DNA of 64,000 nucleotides from Georgenia sp. EYE_87 (GTDB lineage: Bacteria > Actinomycetota > Actinomycetes > Actinomycetales > Actinomycetaceae). How positions within the stretch are numbered: the first letter of the stretch is position 1; the number at the start of each line of letters is the position of its first letter. The notes below the pieces were generated by a model. It saw nothing but the letters and a program-made list of their open reading frames with translations, searched no databases and was not told the origin of the DNA. The stretch spans positions 72,594 to 136,593 of the forward strand of contig NZ_JAHXNL010000004.1 of assembly GCF_023148685.1 (NCBI RefSeq), given 5' to 3'. The translations under genes and the position numbers were made by a program. Positions 31,730 to 40,715 of the stretch are shown piece after piece.

Positions 31730-33351
31730 AGAGCCTCCTTCGCGCCATGGCCGGACAGGGCGCTCATCACGCGGTCTCCGGCCGAGAACAGCGGGGTCCT
31801 GATGCCCCGCACGATCGGCCACGTGCACCCCGAGGCCGCCGCCTGATAGGTGTCGAGCCACTCCAGGCGCTCGATGCCCAGGTCGCGCTCGGCGATCGCG
31901 GCTGCGTGGCGGGCGGCGCGGCCGAGCTCTTCCCGGGTGCGGGCGCTGATCGTGAGGTAGCCGGCCCACTCCACCCCGGCGTTGTGCTGCCCCGGGCGCA
32001 GGTCGGCGGCCCGGCGCTGCGCGGCGCTGAGGCGCAGCTCGTTCTCCTCGTCCAGCAGGCGCCCGTCCTGGTTGCGGGCCACCCGGTCGGCCGCATCGCG
32101 GGTCAGGTCCGAGCGGGCGGCCCCGCGGGCCTGTCGGGCGGGGATGATCCACGTCTGAAAGCTGAGCGTGAGCAGCGTGCCGTCCGGGCCGCCGGAGAGC
32201 ATCGGGGTCAGCCACATCGACGTGCGCGGTACCGTGGCCAAGGCGTCGGCGCTGATCCGTGCGGTGCGGTGCCACCACTGCGCCTCCTCCCCGGTGGCCG
32301 AGTCGGTCGCCGTGACCACGTGGGCGGAGTACTCGTCGCGGCTCGGCAGCCCGAACCGGTCCGGGTCGACGTCGGCGACCTGGTCGATCGGCCGGGAGGG
32401 GTCCTGCATGTGCAGCATCACCGCAGCGACCTGCGCGGCGCTGAGCGCCCGCACCTGCACGTGGCGCGCCTGGCGCAGCCCCCGGGCGATCGAGGCGATC
32501 TCCGTGGTCATGAACGCCCGCCACCCGTCCCGACCCTCGCCGAACCGGGCGGCCGCGGCGTGGAAGGCCGCGCTCAGCGGCCAGCGCACCGCGATGTAGT
32601 GGCGCTGGACCATGCTCGAGGCGTCGCTGCGCCGGATCAGATCGTCGTAGGACTGTGCGAGCTCGCGCGGCGCCGCGGGGTCGAGGTTCTCCAGCAGCCA
32701 CGCCTCGTGGCGGGCCGAGTCCGGGGGGAGCACCCGGGTCAGGGACTGGACCACCCGGGCCACGGACTCCTCCGAGCCCAGCGTGGCCAGGAACCGGCCC
32801 CACCGGGCGGCGGCCTCTCCCGTGGCCCGGTCGGACTCCAGACCGCGGATCTGCCCGGACACCTCGAAGACCACCGAGAGATAGGCGTTCTCCCCGGTCG
32901 GGGCGTGCCAGGCGATGCCCGGCCGGCGCGGCCGCCGCTCGAGCCAGCCCATGCCCTCCGCCCCGTCGGGGACCTCCCGGTACGCCGCGGCCTGCCGGGC
33001 CGCGTCCGCGCGCACCTTGCCGTCCCGGGCGCGGGCCTGCGCGGCCAGCGCGTCCCACTCGCCCTGGTCGAAGGGGCGGAACGCGACCGTGCCGGTCCTG
33101 TTGCGCTCGAGCCAGCGCCGCCGGGTCACGTACCGCGAGACCACCGAGCCGCGCGCGGTGGCGGCAGTCGCGGCCCAGGTCGCCGCGACGACCACGACGC
33201 CGGTGACGAACCCGGCCTCGGCCATCGTCATCGTCAGCACCATCGCGACCAGGACTGCCGCGCCGGCGCTGACCAGGCGCCAGGTCGGCACCGACCCACC
33301 CAGCCAGGACCGGCGGCCGGACTCCCCGCCCAGGACCGACGTGCGGCTCAT
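31726..33351 (-). CDS. SCO6880-family conjugation membrane protein
   Basis: 541-residue protein matching the SCO6880 family found beside VirB4 ATPases in actinobacterial conjugation operons. Two N-terminal membrane segments (about residues 25-63: VSAGAAVLVAMVLTMTMAEA and the next stretch) are followed by a large cytoplasmic domain with motifs such as IAWHAPTGENAYLSVVFEV and QTWIIPARQARGAARSDL. This layout corresponds to PrgI-like/VirB3 membrane hairpins plus a VirB4 N-terminal-like domain. It overlaps both neighbours by four bases. Probably forms one functional unit with the ATPase encoded next. Family name is known; the biochemical role is inferred from gene order. Confidence 0.87.
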   Translation of the reverse strand: MSRTSVLGGESGRRSWLGGSVPTWRLVSAGAAVLVAMVLTMTMAEAGFVTGVVVVAATWAATAATARGSVVSRYVTRRRWLERNRTGTVAFRPFDQGEWDALAAQARARDGKVRADAARQAAAYREVPDGAEGMGWLERRPRRPGIAWHAPTGENAYLSVVFEVSGQIRGLESDRATGEAAARWGRFLATLGSEESVARVVQSLTRVLPPDSARHEAWLLENLDPAAPRELAQSYDDLIRRSDASSMVQRHYIAVRWPLSAAFHAAAARFGEGRDGWRAFMTTEIASIARGLRQARHVQVRALSAAQVAAVMLHMQDPSRPIDQVADVDPDRFGLPSRDEYSAHVVTATDSATGEEAQWWHRTARISADALATVPRTSMWLTPMLSGGPDGTLLTLSFQTWIIPARQARGAARSDLTRDAADRVARNQDGRLLDEENELRLSAAQRRAADLRPGQHNAGVEWAGYLTISARTREELGRAARHAAAIAERDLGIERLEWLDTYQAAASGCTWPIVRGIRTPLFSAGDRVMSALSGHGAKEAL

Positions 33352-34829
33352 CGCGCACCCCCGGCCGGGTCCTCATCCATCTCCGCGGCCGCGATCTCCC
33401 CGCCTCGGGTACCGAAGTCGGCCGCCTTCTTCGTGGCCACGACCGCCACGGCCCCGGCCGCGACCGCGGCACCGGCAGCGGCACCGGAGGAGCCGGCGGC
33501 CGCGTTCGACGAGCTGCTTGTCGCGGCCGCACCGTCGGAGCCGGCGGCCGAGCCCTTCGCGGCCGCAGCCTCGGTGGTCGACCCGCCCGCCGAGGTGCTC
33601 TTGCCCGCGGCGTCACCATCGTCGCCGCCCTGGCCGTCACTTGCTGCCTGCTGCTTGGCCTCCAACGCCTTCTGGATCGTCCCGCCCTCATCCGCGCGCC
33701 GGGACGAGGTCGACGACGAACCCGCCGAATCGCCGCCCGCGTCGTTGTCGGAACCGTCGTCCGGGCCGCCATCGTCGCCCGAGTCGGTGCCGGCGTCGGA
33801 CCGCTGCGCCCGGTCCTTTGCCCGGCGAGCGGTCTCCGATCCACCCCAGCCGCCGCCCGAGGGGCCGTCGCTGGCGGCCATGCTCAGCGCAGGACCGGCC
33901 TGCCCCGCCGTGGTCGGCAGCACCGGCGCGAACCTGAACAGCAGAAACGGCGTCAGGCCGGCCAGGCACAGCGCACACGCGGCCGCCAGATGGTTCGCCA
34001 GCGTCGCCACGTCCGGGGTGTCGCTGAGCCACTCGGCCTGGCTCGCCGCCAACCGGTAGGCCAGTCCCAGCACCAGGAACAGCACCGGCTTGGCGGCGAT
34101 CACACCACCAAGGACCATCAGCAGCCGGGTCGCGATCCGGCGCTGGTCCGGGCTGGCGTACCAGGCCAGGGCGATCGGGACCACGGCGCCACCGATGTAG
34201 ATGGTGACCATCGTGACGATCAGCATCGCGATGACCAGCACCAGGCCGACGAGCATCAGCACCATCAGGCACAGGGCGACCACCACGCCGCCCGTGACTC
34301 CCGAGGCGTCGCTGTCCGCGACCATCTCCGAGATGCTCGAGACGACCTCGTCGGTGGACGACTCGATCGCCCACTTGGCGATGACGTCGCTCAACGAGCC
34401 GACGAACTCCAGGACGAACCACCCGGCCGCCGGCCCGAACATCGCCCCGCCCAGGAACAGCACCGAGCCACGGGTGAGCACGTCAGCCACCTGGTTCGAG
34501 GAGTACACCCCCTGAGCGCTGCGGACCACCGTCACCAGCAGGAGGAACGCCCACAGGAAGACCCCGAGCGCAAAGCTCACCCGGTACGCATCGAGAAACC
34601 ATTCCGCGGACAGGTCCGGCTGGGTCGCGTCGAACAACGTCGGCAGCACCGACGAGCTCAGCCCGTGCGCGGCCTCCTGCGTCTTGTCGAACAAGAACCC
34701 CAACGGGTCCGAGCCAAAGTCCACGGCCGTCCTGACAGCACGCGCGGTGTTACCGACAGCTTCTCGGCCGGCCTCCACCCAGTTGCCCGCACGCTCGAGC
34801 AGACCGCCGCCACCGTCTTCCGAGTTCAT
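33348..34829 (-). CDS. Polytopic VirB6/TrbL-like channel protein with low-complexity tail
   Basis: 493-residue membrane protein. After a soluble N-terminus of about 75 residues come roughly seven hydrophobic segments between residues 80 and 310 (for example FALGVFLWAFLLLVTVVR, GGVVVALCLMVLMLVGLVL, VLFLVLGLAYRLAA). The remaining 180 residues are hydrophilic and very low complexity, with Gly/Ser/Asp/Glu/Ala runs, ending in an Ala-rich segment. This is the pattern of actinobacterial VirB6/TrbL-like proteins that form the inner-membrane pore. The ATG at 34829 lies three bases after the preceding stop and its own stop overlaps the SCO6880 gene. The tail is probably cytoplasmic and disordered. Confidence 0.85.
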   Translation of the reverse strand: MNSEDGGGGLLERAGNWVEAGREAVGNTARAVRTAVDFGSDPLGFLFDKTQEAAHGLSSSVLPTLFDATQPDLSAEWFLDAYRVSFALGVFLWAFLLLVTVVRSAQGVYSSNQVADVLTRGSVLFLGGAMFGPAAGWFVLEFVGSLSDVIAKWAIESSTDEVVSSISEMVADSDASGVTGGVVVALCLMVLMLVGLVLVIAMLIVTMVTIYIGGAVVPIALAWYASPDQRRIATRLLMVLGGVIAAKPVLFLVLGLAYRLAASQAEWLSDTPDVATLANHLAAACALCLAGLTPFLLFRFAPVLPTTAGQAGPALSMAASDGPSGGGWGGSETARRAKDRAQRSDAGTDSGDDGGPDDGSDNDAGGDSAGSSSTSSRRADEGGTIQKALEAKQQAASDGQGGDDGDAAGKSTSAGGSTTEAAAAKGSAAGSDGAAATSSSSNAAAGSSGAAAGAAVAAGAVAVVATKKAADFGTRGGEIAAAEMDEDPAGGAR

Positions 34830-34832
34830 CGC

Positions 34833-35519
34833 TTAGCAACTCCCAGCGAAAGGCTGAGCAATGGATTTGAGGTCCGAGACCTCGCGGCTCGCACTGAAGT
34901 CCTTGAGCAGCCACACTCCCGTCGAGCGGTCGAGTGTGTATGTCGCGCCTTGGGCCCACATTTGGCCGGCCTGGTTAGTCACCTCGGGGACCATGAGAAG
35001 GACGGAAACGACGACTTCGTCGTCAGTAGAGGACTCGATGAAGTACCCGCCGCCCTCGGTGGTGGCTGCTGGCCCTTCCCGCTCTTCCGGCGCCCCGAGC
35101 TCCTCGAAACGTGCCGGCAGACCGGTCACGGTCTCGATGGCGTCGGGAGCCGTGATCGCCTTGAGGACAACCGGGACCTCATCGGCCGGCGGCAATGACT
35201 CGTCCGAGCCCGCCCACCTGTCGAACGTGGCGGCGAACTCGGCCGCTCCGACGTCGTCGAGCTGGGCCTGCTGCTGGGCCGTCAGCACGGTCTGAGCGGT
35301 GATCGCGGCCCCACCGAGACACCCGTTCGCCACCCGGCCGGCTGTCGGTGTGGCGGTCGGTGCCGTAGCGGTGGTCGGAGCGGGCGAGGGCGCGGCGGTC
35401 CCGTCACGCTGGCCATGCAGCCAGGTCAGGGCACCCGCAGTAAATGCCACCACGAGAATGCCGGCGACGATCCACCGCACCCAGCGGCGGCGGTAGCGGA
35501 ACTGCGGTTCGAAGCTCAT
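34833..35519 (-). CDS. VirB8-like single-pass transfer protein
   Basis: 228-residue bitopic protein: a basic N-terminus (MSFEPQFRYRRRWVRW), one membrane segment (IVAGILVVAFTAGALTWLHG, about residues 17-36), an Ala/Pro/Thr linker, and an extracytoplasmic domain ending in WLLKDFSASREVSDLKSIAQ. The overall design and the DRSTGVWLLKDF ending fit VirB8/TcpC-type NTF2-fold proteins that scaffold conjugation channels. The ATG at 35519 has GGGAG upstream. Located between the small membrane protein and the VirB6-like gene, the usual place. A conserved cysteine pair (about residues 67 and 228, the last residue) could form a disulphide. Confidence 0.8.
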   Translation of the reverse strand: MSFEPQFRYRRRWVRWIVAGILVVAFTAGALTWLHGQRDGTAAPSPAPTTATAPTATPTAGRVANGCLGGAAITAQTVLTAQQQAQLDDVGAAEFAATFDRWAGSDESLPPADEVPVVLKAITAPDAIETVTGLPARFEELGAPEEREGPAATTEGGGYFIESSTDDEVVVSVLLMVPEVTNQAGQMWAQGATYTLDRSTGVWLLKDFSASREVSDLKSIAQPFAGSC

Positions 35520-35534
35520 CGGCTGCTCCCCCTG

Positions 35535-35849
35535 TCAGGTGGCCACGGAGAGGATTGCCCCCACGAGGATCGCGAAAGCTGCCACCAACACCAGGCCGAT
35601 CAGCGCCTTGATCGCGCGGCCGCGACCTTGGGCGTAGTCGTGCGGGTTGTCGCCGGCGTTCGCCATCGTCACCACGCCCTGGAGCAGGAAGAAGATTGCG
35701 ACGAGGATGCCGATCGCCCACGCGGCGGCGAAGAGTTTCTGCCACCACGCGGTGAACTCGGCACCGAAGATCCCGAAATTGGGGACGATACCGTCGATGG
35801 GGTTGTCGATGGCCATGACTGTGGCGCCGGCCGAAATGACGTCGTACAC
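35535..35849 (-). CDS. Small two-helix membrane protein, VirB2-like
   Basis: 104-residue protein with two hydrophobic segments (about residues 40-62, AAAWAIGILVAIFFLLQGV, and 80-103) separated by a short polar loop (NAGDNPHDYAQGRGRAI). Size and topology match VirB2-type pilin or small integral membrane subunits in Gram-positive conjugation systems. The start is GTG 35849, preceded by AGGAGGTCGC; no ATG fits. It lies between the ParA-like ATPase and the VirB8-like gene in the transfer operon, with 15 bases to the latter. Whether it forms a pilus or only part of the channel cannot be told. Confidence 0.8.
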   Translation of the reverse strand: MYDVISAGATVMAIDNPIDGIVPNFGIFGAEFTAWWQKLFAAAWAIGILVAIFFLLQGVVTMANAGDNPHDYAQGRGRAIKALIGLVLVAAFAILVGAILSVAT

Positions 35850-35858
35850 CGCGACCTC

Positions 35859-36950
35859 CTACTGAGCCTCGTACGCGAGTTGTGCAATGACTGCCGAACC
35901 GACCCTCGTCCAGGCGCGCAGCGACCGGTCGGAAAGCGAGGCGAGGGTGATCTCGCCGCCCTCCGCCAGGTGAGGGTCGAAGGGGACTTCGAGAACCGTC
36001 GCTCCCTCGCGAGCCAGCCGCTCGAGCTCTCGGCGGACCCGGTGGCTGGCGTCCGCCGGCTTCGGCCGGCCGTCGTCGTTGACGACGATGAGGGGCTTGG
36101 CGCTGAGGTGCCTGCCGTGCTCTCCCATGGCGCGTACCGCGGTCAGCACGTCCACCATGTCGAGGAACGGCACCGCCGAGACCTGAACCGGAAGTAGGAG
36201 GACGTCCGCTGTCGAGACAGCCGCACAGAACGCGTCGGAGTGGGGGTTGTTTCCCGAGTCGGCGACGGTGACGCGGTAGTACCGGTCAAGAACGGTGCGA
36301 ACCGCGAGTACGTCCTCGGCCGTCAGCACCGGCCGGTCCCGGACCGATCCGATGAGGTCCGCGTGCGACGTCTGCGGCATGGTGTACCCGCCCAGCTCAC
36401 CAGCCGATTCGATTGCGTGCAGGCGCTCGATAAGTTCGCCAAGGCCGCGCACGGGAGCACCCTCGGCGCGCTTGCTCAATGCGCCGCTCGCGTCCGAGAC
36501 CTCGAACGCTGCGACCGAGCCACCTCGGGCAGCGGCGAGGACGCCAGCGAGGACGACCGAGGTCACGGTCTTGCCGACGCCGCCGGACTTGTTGGCGACG
36601 AGGACGTTGACGGCCCGAGACCAGGTCGCCTGCCTGATGGTGCGTTCGGCGGCAAGGTGGGCGAGCTCTGCGGCGCCCGGCCGCACTCTGACTATGCCGC
36701 CTGTAGCGCGGACGACAGCGCCCCGCCATCCCCACGAGGCGACGGGCTTCATCCCAGAGCCGGGTGGGATCAGGCCGGCTCGTGAGGCCTCTGGCAGGAC
36801 CAACTGGTGGGCAGGCCACTGAACCCCGGGGAGCTCCGGCGTGATCACGTCCAAGCCAGACCCACTGGCACTCACCGGGTCCGGATCCTGCTCCTCGAAC
36901 AGGCTGACGCGATGGGCGCCAGCGAACGGGCTTCCCTCAATCGATGGCAT
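35859..36950 (-). CDS. ParA/MinD-family P-loop ATPase
   Basis: 363-residue protein with a deviant Walker A KSGGVGKT at 121-128 (the extra lysine at 121 is the ParA/MinD signature), switch I/II-type segments YRVTVADSGNNPHSDAF and ADVLLLPVQVSAVP, and ADAS/PFDPHL features toward the C-terminus. A 110-residue N-terminal extension is not part of the ATPase fold. Such proteins open many actinobacterial conjugation operons and may place the transfer apparatus or the element at a particular site; partition is the alternative. No ParB-like partner or parS repeat was seen nearby. ATG 36950 is 47 bases after the replication gene stop and probably starts or continues the ten-gene transfer operon. Confidence 0.88.
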   Translation of the reverse strand: MPSIEGSPFAGAHRVSLFEEQDPDPVSASGSGLDVITPELPGVQWPAHQLVLPEASRAGLIPPGSGMKPVASWGWRGAVVRATGGIVRVRPGAAELAHLAAERTIRQATWSRAVNVLVANKSGGVGKTVTSVVLAGVLAAARGGSVAAFEVSDASGALSKRAEGAPVRGLGELIERLHAIESAGELGGYTMPQTSHADLIGSVRDRPVLTAEDVLAVRTVLDRYYRVTVADSGNNPHSDAFCAAVSTADVLLLPVQVSAVPFLDMVDVLTAVRAMGEHGRHLSAKPLIVVNDDGRPKPADASHRVRRELERLAREGATVLEVPFDPHLAEGGEITLASLSDRSLRAWTRVGSAVIAQLAYEAQ

Positions 36951-36997
36951 CGGAGTTCCCCTCGTTGGATCCAGCCGCTGGTTCGGCGGCCGCTCGG

Positions 36998-38932
36998 TTA
37001 CCTAGTGGGCAGGGCCGCGCACCGGTTCGTCTGGCCCATCGTGGGGCGATGCGATGGTGCGGTGTCGGCTGCCTGTGGACAGCCACCTGAATGTCGCCGT
37101 CCCTGTGTAAGAGCGTTCGCGAGGACCGAGGCGGACGGCTCCGGGCAATGGCTTCCGTGTGACTCAAGCTGTCCGCCGAGGGGGTGGGCCAGCAGCCACT
37201 CCAGGTAGGCATGCCACGCCCTGCGCTGCAGCCTGTAGGCCTCGACTTGGTCGCGCAGTTCGATGTGGGCGCCGAGGTACTCCGCGAGTGTCGGCAGCCG
37301 GCCCGGCCGGGCGACAAGCCGGCCTGCGGCTCGCGTCAGGAGGCCGTAGGACAGCAAGATGTCCGTCGCCTCCCTGGCCGCGGTCAGCGACATCCGGCAG
37401 ACCAAGGAGGCAGACACGGCGGAGTCCGCGCGTCCGTCTTCCACCGCTTCGAAGATCTCCGCGGCGACGTGGCCAAGGGCGCGGAAGGCCGGTCGGAGGG
37501 CAAAGACCCGTCGGCGTCCACGAGGTGGCACGGTCGGGCAGAACTCGTCGGGAATGACGAGCAAGTACGTGTCGGCGTGCTCGAGGCGCCCGACCCGGTC
37601 GAGCACGACGGGCGGGTCCGGGAGGCTGCGCAGCCACTTCAGGTGCGTGGCCACTGATGTGTGCGACATGCCGGCCGCGACCGCGAGCGACCGGACGCCG
37701 AATGCGACGTTCTCACCTCCGCTTTTCACCGCGGCCTCGGCGAGTGCTCTGGCGACCCACCGGGCCGACCGGGCCTGACGCGAGGAGGCGGAGTGGGCGG
37801 TGAGCTGACGGTCCGCGGCCGCGAGCCACTGCAGGATGAATTCTCGGTGCGAGCGAGTCTCCCTGGTGGGGGCGTGTGACCCTGCGGGGCTGGTGTAAGA
37901 GATACGGCCGTGGCTCTCCCGGTGCGTTGGCGGCGGCTGCTTCAGCCCGTTGGCGGCGAGGAAGCGGTGGGCCTTGTTCCACTCCGATGCGAGCCTGCGG
38001 CGGGCGACCGTGCCGGTGTACTTGGCGTAGAACGAGGCCAGTCCGGCCCACCGCCCGTCCTCGACACGGGCAACGACGTCCTGAAATCGCATTCCGATAC
38101 GCGCGGCGCCGACCAGGACGGCCATGCGGGCCTCGGAGCGGCTCTTGTACGCCTCGGTCGTCCCCTCACGCGCGACCGCCTCGAGACGGGCGAAGAACGG
38201 GCGGGTGGTCGAGACGCCGGCCGCAGCCTGTGTGGCCTCGGGCTCCGGTGCCGCCGGCTCGTTCGTGCCTAGCTCATGTCGTTCCTGCTCGAGGCTGCTC
38301 CACATACTCAGCCACAGCGATTCGGCGTTTCTCGTGCTCAGGATGAAGCTGGCTTCGTCGATGTCTCCAAGCAGGAGTTGGTAGCCGCCGTGTTTCCATC
38401 GCGCTCCAGGGGGGCGGATGCACCCGTGGACGCTGTTGAACACAGAGGGGTCGAGGGATGGGGCGATCGACCGCAGCGCGCGGACGACCTCCCAGGCATC
38501 CCGGTACGGCACCGGACCCGCGAGGGGGACGTAGATGTGGTGGCCGCCAGAGGGAGACCGGTCGGTCACATACTTCGCGCCGAACGAGTCGAGCCAGGCG
38601 CTGAGTGTGCGCCGGTCCGCCTCAACCTGTTGGGCGCCGTGCCTACCGACGTCGAGGTCGAGGCACAGCGTGTGGATGCACCCGTGTTTGTCCGCGAGCC
38701 TGACGGCGGCCGGTGCGCTCGGGAGCGCGGCGGTTAGCGGCCTCTCGGCCCGTTGGGGGTATGTGAACTCACCGGGGCGTCCGGTTCGGACGCCTACGCG
38801 CACTCGTGCACGGCCGGCGATCATGGGCGCCAGCGACCAGGCGCGCTCAGCGGTCACCGCGTCCGCGTCGACGCGAAAGTCTGGACCAGCACCGTGGCCC
38901 GGCGGTACCGTCGTGGTCACCTTTAACCTCAT
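36998..38932 (-). CDS. Replication protein with primase-polymerase-like N-terminus
   Basis: 644-residue protein. The N-terminal 200 residues carry archaeo-eukaryotic primase-like motifs: DxD at Asp92/Asp94 (LCLDLDV), SGGHHIYV at 128-134 and IRPPGARWKHGG at 172-183. Residues about 330-450 include a winged-helix-like stretch (LAVAAGMSHTSVATHLKWLR). The C-terminal 80 residues look disordered. This matches replication initiators of actinobacterial plasmids and integrative elements. The frame begins at ATG 38932, but the in-frame GTG at 38920 has a better Shine-Dalgarno (GAGG, six bases away) and may be the true start. The gene implies that the excised element can replicate. No origin repeats were identified; the 38933-39056 gap is the first place to look. 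Confidence 0.82.
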   Translation of the reverse strand: MRLKVTTTVPPGHGAGPDFRVDADAVTAERAWSLAPMIAGRARVRVGVRTGRPGEFTYPQRAERPLTAALPSAPAAVRLADKHGCIHTLCLDLDVGRHGAQQVEADRRTLSAWLDSFGAKYVTDRSPSGGHHIYVPLAGPVPYRDAWEVVRALRSIAPSLDPSVFNSVHGCIRPPGARWKHGGYQLLLGDIDEASFILSTRNAESLWLSMWSSLEQERHELGTNEPAAPEPEATQAAAGVSTTRPFFARLEAVAREGTTEAYKSRSEARMAVLVGAARIGMRFQDVVARVEDGRWAGLASFYAKYTGTVARRRLASEWNKAHRFLAANGLKQPPPTHRESHGRISYTSPAGSHAPTRETRSHREFILQWLAAADRQLTAHSASSRQARSARWVARALAEAAVKSGGENVAFGVRSLAVAAGMSHTSVATHLKWLRSLPDPPVVLDRVGRLEHADTYLLVIPDEFCPTVPPRGRRRVFALRPAFRALGHVAAEIFEAVEDGRADSAVSASLVCRMSLTAAREATDILLSYGLLTRAAGRLVARPGRLPTLAEYLGAHIELRDQVEAYRLQRRAWHAYLEWLLAHPLGGQLESHGSHCPEPSASVLANALTQGRRHSGGCPQAADTAPSHRPTMGQTNRCAALPTR

Positions 38933-39056
38933 CTCTGCGGTCGTGTGCGACGGGCGAGGGGGTTGTCAGTGGTCTCGAGCGCCTGCCAGCACTGTGCGGG
39001 ACCACTACTCGGGACAGGAGGCTCGGCCGTGTGCCGGGCCTTCGGTCTTTGGAGCC

Positions 39057-39926
39057 TCAGGCCGCGAACGGCAAGGGCATCTGGAAGCCGGGCGGGATCT
39101 CTGAGGGAGTTGCTGCGCAGAAGAGCCAGCTCATCTGCTGCCACGTAAGCGCCGCCTTGTCGATGCCGCCCCTGGTGGCGGCCTGCAGCAGCACCGAGCT
39201 CTGAGGCCCCCCGCGGCGCGTTCCCACCAGAAGGTTCATAAGGGCCGAGGCGCGTTCGGGGTTGAAACCCAGCGAATGGAGCGTGCCCCCGGGTTCTGCA
39301 TCCCGTCTGGCGGCGCCGTGCCGGTAGGAAGCCCTCATTCTGACGGCCAGCTCGCCTGCTCGTGCCACAGCCCGCCGTGCACAGGCGCGGCCGAGGCCGT
39401 GGTGGGCGAGGAGATCACTGACACCGCTGAGCAGCGGGCCTAGTTCGTCCACCGTGACTGCGGCGGTCGCCTTGGAAGCCACACCGTCGAGCGGGCGCGC
39501 GGCTACCTCGAGCTGTCGGAACGTCGTGAAGTCACGGAGGTCCACTGCGACGGTCTCCGCAGCGCGTCGCGCGGAGTGCGGCTGCGCCATGCCGGCCACC
39601 CTGGCGGCGGCGTCGTCCTTGGCCGCCTCGCGGGACGCGATCGTGACGACCAGCCCCCATGCGTTTGCCTGCGCCGCGCAGATGCGGTCCGTATGCGTCC
39701 GCGCGGCCTCCCATGAGCGGGAGGCGAGGTCCGCGCGAGCCTCGGTGAAATCGACACCGCGCCTGCGTGCCGCGAGACCGCCGACGCGACGAGACGCCTC
39801 GGAGACAATCTCGTTACCGACAGCGTGCGCCAGTCCTGAGTCCCAGCCTGCTTCGACAACACCGCGTAACGCGTCGCGGAGTGACTCGTCTGTTGAGACG
39901 TCCACCGGCCCGGCAAGACGTGTCAT
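39057..39926 (-). CDS. Uncharacterised protein co-expressed with the excisionase-like gene
   Basis: 289-residue, Ala/Arg-rich, mostly helical soluble protein with no recognised family. Features are a positively charged middle (residues about 50-130, including LAARRRGVDF) and a hydrophobic C-terminal region (ALTWQQMSWLFCAATPSEIPPGFQMPLPFA) containing a single Trp-rich helix. It starts with ATG 39926 overlapping the stop of the HTH gene by ATGA, so the two are made together. It lies 124 bases upstream of the replication gene. Position between excisionase and Rep suggests a role in replication or excision control; nothing in the sequence proves it. Confidence 0.65.
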   Translation of the reverse strand: MTRLAGPVDVSTDESLRDALRGVVEAGWDSGLAHAVGNEIVSEASRRVGGLAARRRGVDFTEARADLASRSWEAARTHTDRICAAQANAWGLVVTIASREAAKDDAAARVAGMAQPHSARRAAETVAVDLRDFTTFRQLEVAARPLDGVASKATAAVTVDELGPLLSGVSDLLAHHGLGRACARRAVARAGELAVRMRASYRHGAARRDAEPGGTLHSLGFNPERASALMNLLVGTRRGGPQSSVLLQAATRGGIDKAALTWQQMSWLFCAATPSEIPPGFQMPLPFAA

Positions 39927-40153
39927 TGCTCGTTTCCTATCGCGCGTGCCGTAGACGGTGACGTGCCGCTGGGTCTGAGCAGCCGCTCGACGTCGAGCTG
40001 GCGGAAACGGCGCTGCCCCGTGGGTGTGCGGAAGCCAGCAACCCGGCCATCCCGCTCCCAGCGGCGGACCGTGTCCGTCGAAACACCGAGGATCGCGGCG
40101 GCCTGGCCAACAGTGAGTAACCCTCCGCCTGTTTCAGCATGCTTGGGTTTCAT
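39923..40153 (-). CDS. Excisionase-like MerR/HTH_17 DNA-binding protein
   Basis: 76-residue protein that is almost entirely a winged helix-turn-helix of the excisionase/MerR type (LLTVGQAAAILGVSTDTVRRWERDGRV...GQRRFRQLDVERLL). Proteins like this direct excision of tRNA-integrated elements or activate their replication genes. The open frame extends to 40255, but ATG 40153 fits the family start; no Shine-Dalgarno precedes it, so it may be leaderless. The next gene overlaps its stop. It is divergent from the XRE gene across an 87-base spacer with paired GCATGC sites. Placement within 400 bases of the tRNA attachment site supports an Xis role. Confidence 0.82.
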   Translation of the reverse strand: MKPKHAETGGGLLTVGQAAAILGVSTDTVRRWERDGRVAGFRTPTGQRRFRQLDVERLLRPSGTSPSTARAIGNEQ

Positions 40154-40240
40154 AGGTGTACACAAGCATGCATCGACGAAGTAAGTCAACTTAGTTTGCG
40201 AGGGTTGCACACATACACATGTGGGTGCATGCTGTAGCGC
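40154..40240. promoter_or_regulatory. Divergent operator region between excisionase-like and XRE genes
   Basis: Two oppositely oriented copies of a site built on GCATGC lie 61 bases apart: TACACAAGCATGCATC around 40166-40171 and, on the other strand, CTACAGCATGCACC around 40227-40232. Further short palindromes (TGTACA at 40157, CACATGTG near 40217) and an AT-rich centre complete the spacer, and a TTGACT that could act as a leftward -35 lies at about 40188. The layout suggests a phage-style switch in which the XRE protein controls both genes. Confidence 0.45.
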
Positions 40241-40601
<361 letters not shown>

Positions 40602-40715
40602 TCGGTGCGAGATGTGACTTTACCGCACGCCGCAGGAGGCCTCAAAGCCGTGGCCGGGTATACGGCGGGTGATGTCCGGCACACCGGTCCGGCCCGCTCG
40701 CCGCCGGGCGTCGGC

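Noticed and set aside
30249-33844. 1198-codon version of the VirB4-type protein
   Set aside because: The upstream 700 residues are an Arg/Pro/Gly-rich antisense-phase translation of the SCO6880 gene; GTG 31729 with AAGGAGG is the real start.
31597-34059. 820-codon plus-strand open frame opposite VirB4, SCO6880 and VirB6-like genes
   Set aside because: It is antisense to three overlapping transfer genes with clear motifs; the frame is a composition artefact.
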